This document shows, piece by piece, positions 43,206 to 52,100 of a DNA stretch of 64,000 nucleotides. Made by a program: the position numbers and the translations under genes. Position 1 is the first letter of the stretch; the number at the start of each line of letters is the position of its first letter. The notes beneath the pieces were generated by a model. That model made no database searches and was not told where the DNA came from. It saw nothing but the letters and a program-made list of their open reading frames with translations. The stretch is from JAHEKB01 sp049115575 (GTDB lineage: Bacteria > Bacteroidota > Bacteroidia > NS11-12g > UBA9320). Location of the stretch: NCBI GenBank assembly GCA_049115575.1, contig JAGDZU010000004.1, positions 1-64,000 of the forward strand, in the 5' to 3' direction.

Positions 43206-44003
43206 GTGAGAATCCTAGTATACATTTTATTAAGCGTTGGTTTGTTGTCTTGCAGCAAGTATCAACAGTTGGTCAAGAATGGCACCCCTGAAGAAAAATT
43301 AGAGGCCGCTCGAGCATACCATGAGAAAGGAGACTTCATTCGTGCCCAACCCCTATTTGAGGAATTAATGACCTTGTATTTTGGAAAGCAAGAACGCGAA
43401 GAGATCTACTATCTGCTCGCTTCCTCGCATTACGGACTTAATGAATTCTTAATTGCGGCATATCATTTTAAAAACTTTGCCAGCTCTTATCCTCTATCTA
43501 GCAGAAAAGAACAAGCACTGTATATGATGGCTATTTGTGATTATCACAAATCACTGGAAGATGAATTGGATCAATCCAATACAAGAATGGCAATCAACAG
43601 TCTGCAGTCTTTCATTAATAAGTATCCCAATAGTGAGTACGTGGAAAATTGCAATACCAAAATTGATGAATTGCGTAAGCGTATTCTAGTTAAAGCTTAC
43701 AATGGCGCAAAGCTTTACTATCAACTTGGTCAGTATAAAGCTGCCGTAGTTGCTTGTAGAAATGCGATAGAAGACTATCCAGACATCATCAACCGAGACG
43801 AGTTGATGTTCATGATGGTAGATGCCGCATTTATATATGCCAAAAACAGTGTACAGAAATATCAGTTAGAACGATACGGAGATGTGCAAAAAGTCATCTC
43901 TGAATATGAAGCTGCATACGGGAAATCGAATTCCTACTATAATAAGGTCTCAAGAATCAAGAAACAGACCGAAGAACAACTTGAACTTTTAAAATCTGCA
44001 TAA
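43206..44003 (+). CDS. bamD: Outer membrane assembly factor BamD (YfiO), lipoprotein
   Basis: The start is a GTG at 43206 that gives MRILVYILLSVGLLSCSK, a lipobox LLSC with Cys at about residue 16. The 265-residue protein contains TPR units: NGTPEEKLEAARAYHEKGDFIRAQPLFEELMTLY, YLLASSHYGLNEFLIAAYHFKNFASSYP, INSLQSFINKYPNSEYVENCNTKIDELR. BamD helps BamA insert outer-membrane barrels such as the PorT-like protein and T9SS pore of this genome. It heads the conserved bamD-rpoZ-coaBC-porD series. Confidence 0.92.
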   Translation: MRILVYILLSVGLLSCSKYQQLVKNGTPEEKLEAARAYHEKGDFIRAQPLFEELMTLYFGKQEREEIYYLLASSHYGLNEFLIAAYHFKNFASSYPLSSRKEQALYMMAICDYHKSLEDELDQSNTRMAINSLQSFINKYPNSEYVENCNTKIDELRKRILVKAYNGAKLYYQLGQYKAAVVACRNAIEDYPDIINRDELMFMMVDAAFIYAKNSVQKYQLERYGDVQKVISEYEAAYGKSNSYYNKVSRIKKQTEEQLELLKSA

Positions 44004-44014
44004 GAACCAACGTT

Positions 44015-44344
44015 ATGAATACCAACGAAAAAGAAATTCCAGACACTACAGTAACTAGAGACACCAGAGAGATTGACGAGAAAACTGGCAATCTATATGA
44101 GTCTGTGGCTATTATTTCGAAAAGAGCTAATCAACTTTCATCTCAGATTAAAGAAGAATTGGTTGCCAAATTAGAAGAATTTGCTTCTGATCATGACAAC
44201 TTAGAAGAGATCTTTGAAAACAGAGAACAAATTGAAATCTCTAAGTATTATGAAGGCCTACCAAAATCTACTATTCGCGCAATAGAAGAGTTCTTGGAAG
44301 ACCAGGTTTATCACAGAAATCCTGCCAGAGAAGAAACTAAATAG
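44015..44344 (+). CDS. rpoZ: RNA polymerase omega subunit (Bacteroidota-type RpoZ)
   Basis: The 109-residue protein follows bamD by 11 bases. It has the Bacteroidota omega pattern RDTREIDEKTGNLYESVAIISKRANQLSSQIKEELVAKLEEFASDHDNLEEIFENREQIEISKYYEGLPKSTIRAIEEFLEDQVYHRNP, longer than proteobacterial omega. Omega stabilises the beta' subunit. The synteny bamD-rpoZ-coaBC supports the call. Its last 20 or so bases overlap the reading frame of coaBC. Confidence 0.9.
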   Translation: MNTNEKEIPDTTVTRDTREIDEKTGNLYESVAIISKRANQLSSQIKEELVAKLEEFASDHDNLEEIFENREQIEISKYYEGLPKSTIRAIEEFLEDQVYHRNPAREETK

Positions 44345-45542
44345 CGTTAAGATCCTTATAGGGGTCACTGGTGGAATTGCCGCTTATAAAACAGCTGCAC
44401 TCGTACGTCTATTTATTAAAAATGGTGCAGAAGTCAAAGTTGTGGCTTCTAAGGATGCATTGGAGTTCATTACTCCTCTCACATTAGCTACTCTTTCTAA
44501 AAATCCTGTTTACTCAGAATTCTACGACAAAGAATCAGGTGCTTGGACCAATCATGTGGATTTGGGAAAATGGGCCGATGTCATGGTGGTTGCACCCTGC
44601 ACAGCTAACAGTTTAGCTAAAATGGCTGCTGGACTTTGCGATAATCTTTTACTAGCCACCTATTTATCTGCTGATTGTCCAGTTTTCTTTGCTCCAGCAA
44701 TGGACTTAGACATGTATGCTCATCCTAGCACAGCTAGGAATATTGCTACCCTGAAATCTTTTGGAAATCACGAACTACCTGCAGAAGATGGAGAGTTGGC
44801 AAGTGGTCTTAAAGGAAAAGGAAGAATGAGCGAGCCCGAAACCATCTATAAAATGGTGGAAGACTTTTTTAAAAAAAAAGATAAGCTGAAAGCGTTTCGA
44901 ATTCTTGTAAACGCCGGCCCGACTCATGAGAAACTCGATCCGGTGCGTTTCATAGGAAATTACAGTAGTGGCAAGATGGGAATAGCCATTGCCAATGAAT
45001 TGAGCTTAAGAGGTGCAGAGGTTGACTTGGTTCTTGGACCTGTTCAAAAACAGCATATTGAAGAATCCATTCGAGTTCATCATATAATATCCGCTGAGGA
45101 TATGTATGAGAGTTGTATTTCCATCTTTCCAAATGTTGATGGGGCCATACTAGCCGCCGCAGTAGCAGATTACAAACCCAAAACTGCAGCTTCTGAAAAA
45201 ATCAAAAAGAAAGATTCGGAATTTCAGCTTGAATTGGAAAAGACCAAGGATGTCTTGCGTTCTCTAGGAGAAATAAAGCAAAAACAGGTTCTTGCTGGTT
45301 TTGCACTAGAAACAAACGATGAAATGGCCAACGCTCAAGACAAACTTCAAAAGAAAAACCTTGATTTCATCGTTCTAAACTCAATGAAAGACAAAGGCGC
45401 TGGCTTTGAGAAAGATACGAACAAGGTTAGCATTATAGAAAAGAAGGGCAAAACCCATATTTTTGACCTCAAGGAAAAAACAGAAGTTGCTGTAGATATA
45501 GCAGATATTCTGGAACAATACTTATGCGAAAAGCAGGCTTAA
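44322..45542 (+). CDS. coaBC: Bifunctional phosphopantothenoylcysteine synthetase/decarboxylase
   Basis: The protein makes 4'-phosphopantetheine from phosphopantothenate. The N-terminal flavin-binding domain must include KILIGVTGGIAAYKTAALV, whose codons start near 44346-44351 and lie upstream of the first standard start (GTG 44442). Reading upstream in frame, the only plausible initiator after the in-frame stop at 44283 is CTG at 44322, inside the rpoZ 3' end; start by CTG or an unusual mechanism is therefore proposed. This gives about 406 residues, the family norm. The CoaC part shows PAMDLDMYAHPS; the CoaB part shows NAGPTHEKLDPVRFIGNYSSGKMGIAIANEL. It overlaps the 5' end of porD by 19 bases. 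Confidence 0.85.
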   Translation: MPEKKLNSVKILIGVTGGIAAYKTAALVRLFIKNGAEVKVVASKDALEFITPLTLATLSKNPVYSEFYDKESGAWTNHVDLGKWADVMVVAPCTANSLAKMAAGLCDNLLLATYLSADCPVFFAPAMDLDMYAHPSTARNIATLKSFGNHELPAEDGELASGLKGKGRMSEPETIYKMVEDFFKKKDKLKAFRILVNAGPTHEKLDPVRFIGNYSSGKMGIAIANELSLRGAEVDLVLGPVQKQHIEESIRVHHIISAEDMYESCISIFPNVDGAILAAAVADYKPKTAASEKIKKKDSEFQLELEKTKDVLRSLGEIKQKQVLAGFALETNDEMANAQDKLQKKNLDFIVLNSMKDKGAGFEKDTNKVSIIEKKGKTHIFDLKEKTEVAVDIADILEQYLCEKQA

Positions 45543-46417
45543 TCCTCAGTTTCATTCTCACTTTTAACTTGAGCTATTCACAGGATCTTTTGTGCAATGT
45601 TCAGGTGCGTACAGACAATATTCAAGCCACAAACAAGGATATTTTTGTTGACATGCAAAACGCGATTGGACAGTTCATGAATCAGAGAAAATGGATTAGC
45701 GATCAAGTTCTACAGCATGAGAAAATAAATTGCAACATCATTATCAATATCACCAAGTTCAACATAGATGATTTTTCTGCTAATGTGAGTATTTCTTCTA
45801 GTAGACCCGTTTTTGGAACTACCTATAATACTCCAATGTTCAATCACTTTGATCAAGAATTCTATTTCAAATATGCTCAGTTCCAAACACTGGAATATCA
45901 GGAAGACGCTAATGTAAATTCACTAACTACACTGCTTGCATTCTATGCCAACATTATCATAGGTATAGATTTCGACAGTTTTCACCCTGAAGGAGGAACC
46001 ACTTATTTCAACAAGGCACTTCAGATAAGGAATATAGCGCAAAACTCACCTGGATGGAACCCAAGTGACGGCAGAGGTAACAGAAATAAGTATTACATCA
46101 TTGATAACATCATTGATAATAGATTTAGGTCTGTTCGCATGGCTTACTACAACTATCACATAAATGCGCTTGACAAGTTCAACCAAGACAATGATGCCGC
46201 TCGCAAAGTTATTTATGAAGCTCTAGAAGGAATTTATGAGATACAACAACAATTGCCGAATTCCATAATATTAAAGATCTTCTTCAATACGAAACGAGAA
46301 GAGTTGATCAATATATTTAAACAAGCAGATCCGGGAATGAAAAACAGAGTTATAGAACTTTTAGGTGCTATGGACCCTGCCAACAGAGCCGATTACGAGA
46401 AGATTAAGCAGAGCTAG
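45524..46417 (+). CDS. porD: Type IX secretion system protein PorD (DUF4835 family)
   Basis: The 297-residue secreted protein starts with a signal peptide (GLILSFILTFNLSYS, cleavage near SYSQ). It matches the PorD/DUF4835 family: DLLCNVQVRTDNIQATNKDIFVDMQNAIGQFMNQRKWI near the N-terminus, SRPVFGTTYNTPMFNHFDQEFYFKY in the middle, and the DFDSFHPEGGTTYFNKALQIRNIAQNSPGWNPSDGRGNRNKYYIIDNI segment. PorD is a periplasmic or outer-membrane component associated with T9SS. Overlap with coaBC and position after rpoZ-coaBC are the usual Bacteroidota context. Its 3' end overlaps the convergent thioesterase gene by 14 bases. Confidence 0.88.
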   Translation: MRKAGLILSFILTFNLSYSQDLLCNVQVRTDNIQATNKDIFVDMQNAIGQFMNQRKWISDQVLQHEKINCNIIINITKFNIDDFSANVSISSSRPVFGTTYNTPMFNHFDQEFYFKYAQFQTLEYQEDANVNSLTTLLAFYANIIIGIDFDSFHPEGGTTYFNKALQIRNIAQNSPGWNPSDGRGNRNKYYIIDNIIDNRFRSVRMAYYNYHINALDKFNQDNDAARKVIYEALEGIYEIQQQLPNSIILKIFFNTKREELINIFKQADPGMKNRVIELLGAMDPANRADYEKIKQS

Positions 46418-46880
46418 CTTTGTTTATCTTGTAAAGGGCGGAACGCCTCTCTTCAAAGGTCAATTGTTCTACTGGCATTAAATTTACTTCGAACATTTTC
46501 ATAAGCTCTTCACTATGAGGTGTAGATCTTTGAGTAACCAGAGAAAACGGAATAGAGTCTACCCAAAGAAGTGCCTTTAGTTCCTTTTTTGCACGATCGT
46601 ACATTCTCATCTCCACTCTTAAGAATTTTTCAGTAAATGCAATGATTTGAGTTTCTATAAGTACCGCTTCATTCAGTTTTGCCTGCTTAAAATAAGCGAT
46701 TTGATTGCTTCCAACAACCCAAGTAAAGCCTGAACCTCCAAAAATATCTATGTTGAAGTTCTCTAATACTTGATCTGCTCTTGCATTGAGGAAATAGTCT
46801 ATAAACCTAGCATTATTCAAATGCCCAAAGGGATCACAATCTTGAAATCTAATTCGTGCTTCTGATGTAAGTATGGCCAT
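46404..46880 (-). CDS. Acyl-CoA thioesterase (4HBT hotdog family)
   Basis: The 158-residue hotdog-fold protein begins SEARIRFQDCDPFGHLNNARFIDYFLNARADQVLE. The catalytic Asp/His region RFQDCDPFGHLNN with FIDYF is typical of 4-hydroxybenzoyl-CoA-thioesterase-like enzymes. Members hydrolyse acyl-CoA or acyl-ACP; the substrate is not known. It immediately follows the aldose-epimerase gene (1-base gap), suggesting co-transcription, and its end overlaps porD. Confidence 0.88.
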   Translation of the reverse strand: MAILTSEARIRFQDCDPFGHLNNARFIDYFLNARADQVLENFNIDIFGGSGFTWVVGSNQIAYFKQAKLNEAVLIETQIIAFTEKFLRVEMRMYDRAKKELKALLWVDSIPFSLVTQRSTPHSEELMKMFEVNLMPVEQLTFEERRSALYKINKASSA

Positions 46881-47741
46881 TTATATTGTGAATTTAATGC
46901 TGAAACTCCGTTTGATTTGTTCTCCAGCAGCTAAACTAATAACGCCCTTTTTCTCCCAAATGTTTTTGTTGTGTTCAACTAAATCAGCCAATCCTTGCCA
47001 TGGTTCTATACAAACAAAAGGCGCGTTTGGTTTAGACCAAATACCCAAATAAGGCCAGCCATCAAAACTCAATTCCACGCTGTGAGATTTACTTTTATGT
47101 TTGAGAGCTACAGATTTGGAATTTAGACCTTGAAATATAAGGGCATCATCATTAAATATTGTATCGGTCAGTTGGATAGAGTTTTCCCTAATCACATCTA
47201 GAGTTTGATTATTGATGTATGGACCGCTTAGACGATTTGATGTTATAGATTCATCTTGTTCAAACTCTAAGTAATATTCTGTGATAGGTTCTGCATTAAA
47301 GGCTGGATGACCTCCAAAAGAGACTGGCATGCTTTTTAGACTTTCATTGATTACTCTAAAGCTTTGATGCAAGTTTGGACCATCTAATGAATAACTTACT
47401 ATAAAGCTAAACGCGAAAGGATAATTTCTTAAGCTTGAGTTTGAATGCGTTAAAACAAAGCTAATAGCGTGTTCTGACTGATGAAGTGGGTCGAATTCGG
47501 TATCTCTGGCAAATCCATGATGCCGCATATCATATGTCTTATCATCCATTATATATTGATGGTCTAACAAACTCCCAACTACAGGAAACAATATGGGTGC
47601 ATGTCTCTCCCATTCAGAACCAGCTTGCCAGATGAACTCAAAACCATTCTTCCTGCTTTTCACAGAGCAAAGCTCTGCACCCTTCCGTTTTATTTTAACT
47701 TCTAGGTGTTCATTGCTTATGCTAAACTCTTGAATGCTCAC
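46881..47741 (-). CDS. Aldose 1-epimerase family protein
   Basis: The preferred start is GTG 47741 (VSIQEFSISNEHLEVKIKRKGAELCSVKSRKNGFEFIWQAGSEW); the TTG at 47759 adds six residues. The beta-sandwich galactose-mutarotase-like protein shows FPVVGSLLDHQYIMDDKTYDMRHHGFARD with the conserved His in RHHGFARD, and SFGGHPAFNAEP, a hallmark of the LacX/YeaD-like branch. These enzymes interconvert sugar anomers, often on hexose phosphates. The substrate is unknown. It shares an intergenic region with the T9SS-sorted serine hydrolase. Confidence 0.85.
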   Translation of the reverse strand: MSIQEFSISNEHLEVKIKRKGAELCSVKSRKNGFEFIWQAGSEWERHAPILFPVVGSLLDHQYIMDDKTYDMRHHGFARDTEFDPLHQSEHAISFVLTHSNSSLRNYPFAFSFIVSYSLDGPNLHQSFRVINESLKSMPVSFGGHPAFNAEPITEYYLEFEQDESITSNRLSGPYINNQTLDVIRENSIQLTDTIFNDDALIFQGLNSKSVALKHKSKSHSVELSFDGWPYLGIWSKPNAPFVCIEPWQGLADLVEHNKNIWEKKGVISLAAGEQIKRSFSIKFTI

Positions 47742-47775
47742 TCGGCACAAAAGAAGCAAAACAATCTCAATTTCA

Positions 47776-47783
47776 TAACTTTG
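47776..47783 (+). promoter_or_regulatory. Candidate -7 box for the serine hydrolase gene
   Basis: TAACTTTG matches TAnnTTTG exactly, 11 bases before the ATG at 47795. No TTTG is found at 18-21 bases upstream. Confidence 0.4.
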
Positions 47784-47794
47784 TGAACCTACCT

Positions 47795-49117
47795 ATGAAA
47801 CCATTATCTTCTTGCACTCGACAATTTCTTCTTATAACTCTTATTATTTCTAGTATCGGGCTATTTGCTCAAACCTATTTTCCTCCTGCAGCGAGTAATA
47901 ATGAATGGGATACTATTGCACCTTCTGATTTAGGCTATTGCCAAGATAGTATTGATGCTTTATACGACTTTCTAGAGGACGAAAGAAGCAAGTCTTTTAT
48001 ACTTATTAAAGATGGCAAAATTGTTCTTGAAAAGTACTTTGGCACATTTACAGAAGACAGTTTATTTGTTTGGTTTTCAGCAGGGAAAAGTCTGCGATCT
48101 ATGCTGGTGGGTATAGCTCAGGAAGAAGGACATTTAAATATTAATGATAAAACATCTGACTATTTGGGCACAGGATGGACAAGCCTGGATTCCAATAAGG
48201 AATCTTTGATAACCATAAAACACCAACTTAGTATGAGTACCGGTTTGGATGAGACTGAATTTGACTGCACTACCCCAACTTGCTTAACATATAAAGCAGA
48301 TGCCGGGACTCGTTGGTTTTACCATAATAGCCCGTATAATCTTCTCAAGGACGTATTAGAATCTGCTACTGGAAGAACAATCAATTACCTAACCAACAAT
48401 GGAGTTAAAAATAAGACTGGCATGGGAAGTGGGTTCTGGTTAAAGGTTGGAAATAACACCTTTTACTTTAGCAAGGCTCGAGATATGGCCAGATATGGTC
48501 TACTTGTACAAAACTTGGGTGTGTGGGATGGTGACACCATATTAAAGGATAGCCAATACTATAACCAAATGGTAAACAGCTCTCAAACAATGAACCCTTC
48601 ATATGGTTATCTGTGGTGGCTAAATGGTAAGGCTTCCTTTATCCCTCCAGGAATAGGTACTAGTTTTAACGGTTCTCTCTCACCCAACGCTCCATCTGAT
48701 GCCATTATAGCTGCTGGTGCACAAGGGCAGTTTATTAGTGTGGTGCCTTCTAAAGGAATGATTATGATAAGGCAAGGTTGGGCCAAGCAACAGAATTTAA
48801 CTTCTATACTCCTTCACGATAATATATGGGCTAGGATACTGCGCATGGATTGTACTTTATCGTCTAAGGAGATCAAAGCGGATAATATTGAGATATATCC
48901 AAATCCAGCGACTCATGAATTGAGATTGAATTCCAAAGCACCTCATATAAATGATCGACTCGTTATTCTTAATTCACTGGGGCAAAAGCTCTTGGAACAA
49001 GCATGGTCCAATAGTATTGATGTGGAATTTTTACCACCAGGTCAATACTATATTCATCTTATAAAAGAAGATGGTGAAAGATTCTATAGTGGAAGTTTTA
49101 TAAAGTCGGCCCTTTAG
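47795..49117 (+). CDS. Secreted serine hydrolase (beta-lactamase/esterase-like) with T9SS sorting domain
   Basis: The start ATG 47795 gives MKPLSSCTRQFLLITLIISSIGLFAQT, a signal peptide cut at FAQ. The core is a penicillin-binding/beta-lactamase-type serine hydrolase: nucleophile region FVWFSAGKS (Ser95-x-x-Lys98), the Tyr-x-Asn motif WFYHNSPYN (Tyr176, Asn178) and SMSTGLDETEFDC. The last 75 residues, IEIYPNPATHELRLNSK...SLGQKLLEQ...LPPGQYYIHLI...FYSGSFIKSAL, are a type A T9SS C-terminal domain with the YPNP signature. It is therefore exported through T9SS to the surface or medium. Esterase, peptidase or lactamase activity cannot be told apart. Confidence 0.88.
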   Translation: MKPLSSCTRQFLLITLIISSIGLFAQTYFPPAASNNEWDTIAPSDLGYCQDSIDALYDFLEDERSKSFILIKDGKIVLEKYFGTFTEDSLFVWFSAGKSLRSMLVGIAQEEGHLNINDKTSDYLGTGWTSLDSNKESLITIKHQLSMSTGLDETEFDCTTPTCLTYKADAGTRWFYHNSPYNLLKDVLESATGRTINYLTNNGVKNKTGMGSGFWLKVGNNTFYFSKARDMARYGLLVQNLGVWDGDTILKDSQYYNQMVNSSQTMNPSYGYLWWLNGKASFIPPGIGTSFNGSLSPNAPSDAIIAAGAQGQFISVVPSKGMIMIRQGWAKQQNLTSILLHDNIWARILRMDCTLSSKEIKADNIEIYPNPATHELRLNSKAPHINDRLVILNSLGQKLLEQAWSNSIDVEFLPPGQYYIHLIKEDGERFYSGSFIKSAL

Positions 49118-49132
49118 ACTCTCGTTTCAGAA

Positions 49133-52100
49133 TTACTTGATAAAATACATATCAATTAAACCTTTATTCTTCGCCTCAACCTTACCCCTATGTTCAAAGC
49201 TGAATTTGTCCTTAACCAGTTGATAGGTTTCTTCTGAAACATTAATTCTCATAGGTTCTCCATGTGTTTCCATACGAGCTGCAGTGTTTACCGTATCTCC
49301 CCAAATATCGTATGCGAACTTGGCCTTGCCAACCACACCAGCAACTACAGGACCAGTATGTATTCCAATTCTCAACTCAAATGGAGGGCGATCGCCTTTC
49401 TCCTTGCTTTTATTCATTTTGGTGAGATAGGCCATAATTTCCTGAGCAGCTTCAACCATATGAACAGCAGAAGATCCGTCTTCAGACTCATCTAAGCCAT
49501 TAGCACATAAATATGCATCTCCTATAGTTTTAATCTTTTCTATTTCATGCTTATTGACAATATCATCTATACCAGAAAAGAACTCATGAATATCCTGAAC
49601 CAATGTGTCCGCGTCTAGTTTTTCGCCCAATTGAGTAAATCCGACAATATCACAGAACATCACTGTAACGTTACTATAGCTTCTCGCCTTTGAATGACCC
49701 TCGCTCTTGAGTTCATCTGCTATCTGATGAGGCAAAATATTTAAAAGTAGTTTGTCTGACTTCTCTTTTTCTTCCTCAATAAGCACTTTCTGCTTTTCAA
49801 TCTCTTCTGTTCTTTCTCTTACTTTCTCTTCGAGATTTTCATACAATAGTGCGTTTTCTATTGATATACCAATTTGGCCAGACAACATATGGAGCAATTC
49901 CAAGCGGTCATCCGTAAAAACGCCTCTCATCAAGTTGTTCTCTAAATACAATAGTCCAATCACTCTTCCCTTCTCTGTTATTGGCAAGCACATCATGGAA
50001 AGAACTCCAGAATGAATTACATAGGGATCTGAAGAAAATCGCTCTTCGGCTTGAGCATCTGAAACAACCACGCTTTCACCCGATCTCCAAGAATAAAGCA
50101 ATAAAGATTCGGGCAATTGATCATATTTCTTAAGTGGAACAGAATCTAATATCTCGGCACCATCCACTCCTGTTTTAGCTTCAGCTTCCACACAAAGCTC
50201 ACCCCTCTGTTCCGATATTATACTTCCTCGCTCAGCACCTGCATTTTCAATAGCAATGTTCATGAGATTCTTGAGCAAATCGTCATACTTAACAGTTGAT
50301 GCAATACTCTGAGACGCCTTAAGTATGGTAGATAAATCCAAAGAAACTGCACTAGATGTAGAAGTTATGGTAACATGACCAGCATGTTGTTGTGGTAAAT
50401 GTGCTTCATGCCTCAAAAGTGAAGGATGATTTTGTTCCAATTGTTTGCACTTTCCTTCTGCACCCCAAGCATGATATCTATCCCACGCATCTCTTAAATA
50501 AACTCTTGCTTGCTTGGTAAATTCATGTTCAAAGGCATATGCGGCAGCTCTCTCATTGGCCAGAGCTTCAACATAAATGAACCCATTTTTAGCTGCAATG
50601 GTCATGGCCTTTTCATACAACTGCAATGCGCGTTCAACTTCTCCTTTCATAGCAGCCAATTCAGCTACCAATAGCTGATAATGCTGATCAAAGTTTGTGC
50701 GACATCCTTTGCGCCAGTATTTGATGTTCTTTAAGTGCTTTTTGAATTTAGACAGATACTTGTTCTGTTCTGGCTTTGTAAAGCTTGAATAATTAGCTGC
50801 AATGGCCAGGGCTGAATAAAAATTGTATTCAAAAACATCAGTATCTCCCGTAGCATTGTCCAGATAAGGAACCAACTCTTTGCTTATGTCTAATGCTTCA
50901 CGATAATGACCGTAGTAATAAAGCATGGTTAACTGAGACGCCAAATAAAATTCAAGCTTGGTTTTATTACCCTCTAATAAAAAGGCTTCTTTAGTCTCAA
51001 CACCGCTATACTCATTGTCATCCCAGTGATCACTCCCTGTTTTGCCTGCAAGTGTTTTAATTAACTGGTAACGTGGCCTGAAAAAATCATGTCCTCCAGT
51101 AGACTGGCGGGTTAATTCTATAAAGTTCTTTTTAGAATCTAACAATTGGTTCAATGGAACGGAGCCAAAGAATTTGTGTCGCTGAATCATGGAAATAGTA
51201 TATCCAGTAAAAATCTGATCTCCATTTAATACACTTGCCTTTACAATTTCATCTGACTCCTCAAAGAATTCTCGTATTGGCTTTTTCCATGGATAATAGA
51301 AGCATGCCACGGTGTATCCCAAACGCCATTTAATCAAAGTTGAGCTTGTTCTTCGATGCATTCTTTCGGTTACATCCCAGAGGAAGAACCCGCGATTTTG
51401 CATTTTTATCACTGAGAGCATGACCACTGAAAATCCTGAAAAACCCCAACCAGAAGCGTCTGTAAATCCGTTTTTCAGATATGATTTAATAATTCTGAAA
51501 ATTACCAGCATCATGAGGTTCTGGTCTTGCTGATAAGCGCTGGTAGCTAAGTCAATTAAGAACTTGTTAAGTACTATAATTTCTTCATCTGTACAATCAG
51601 GGATATTAAATAGTTTTTCAGTATTCCTATAGCGAGTAGAAAAAAGAAAAATATACTTAACCATTTCAACCATTGCAGCCACTTGGATTACTTTTGGACT
51701 GCTAGGGAAACGCACATTGTATAGCTTAACTGCCTCTAAGCCAATTCTTAATGATTCAGTAGTATTCCCCTCTTTTAAATACAGAGATGAATGTACATAC
51801 TGTACTTTAATCTTTTCAAAACGAGTCTTGGCATAACTCAAAACTTCATGAAAGTACTCTTCAGCTTTTACTGAATTATTGTTTAAGTATTCACACTCTC
51901 CCAACTCAGACAAGACGGCAAAGTTCAAATCATACTTGGAAATCCAGCTTCCTCTCCCCAAGAGATTTTTTGCCATATTGAGGTATTTTACAGCAAGATC
52001 ATATGAGGTAGAATCTTTTGCTTTACGACCAGCAGTGAGACATAGCTCCGTTATAGCATCTTTCTCATCTTGTTCGTCAATCAAACTATACCCAATCGAA

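Noticed and set aside
47795..49117. Serine hydrolase as an antibiotic-resistance beta-lactamase
   Set aside because: SxxK and YxN are shared by many esterases and peptidases. The T9SS sorting domain points to a surface enzyme, and no class-specific lactamase motif is visible.
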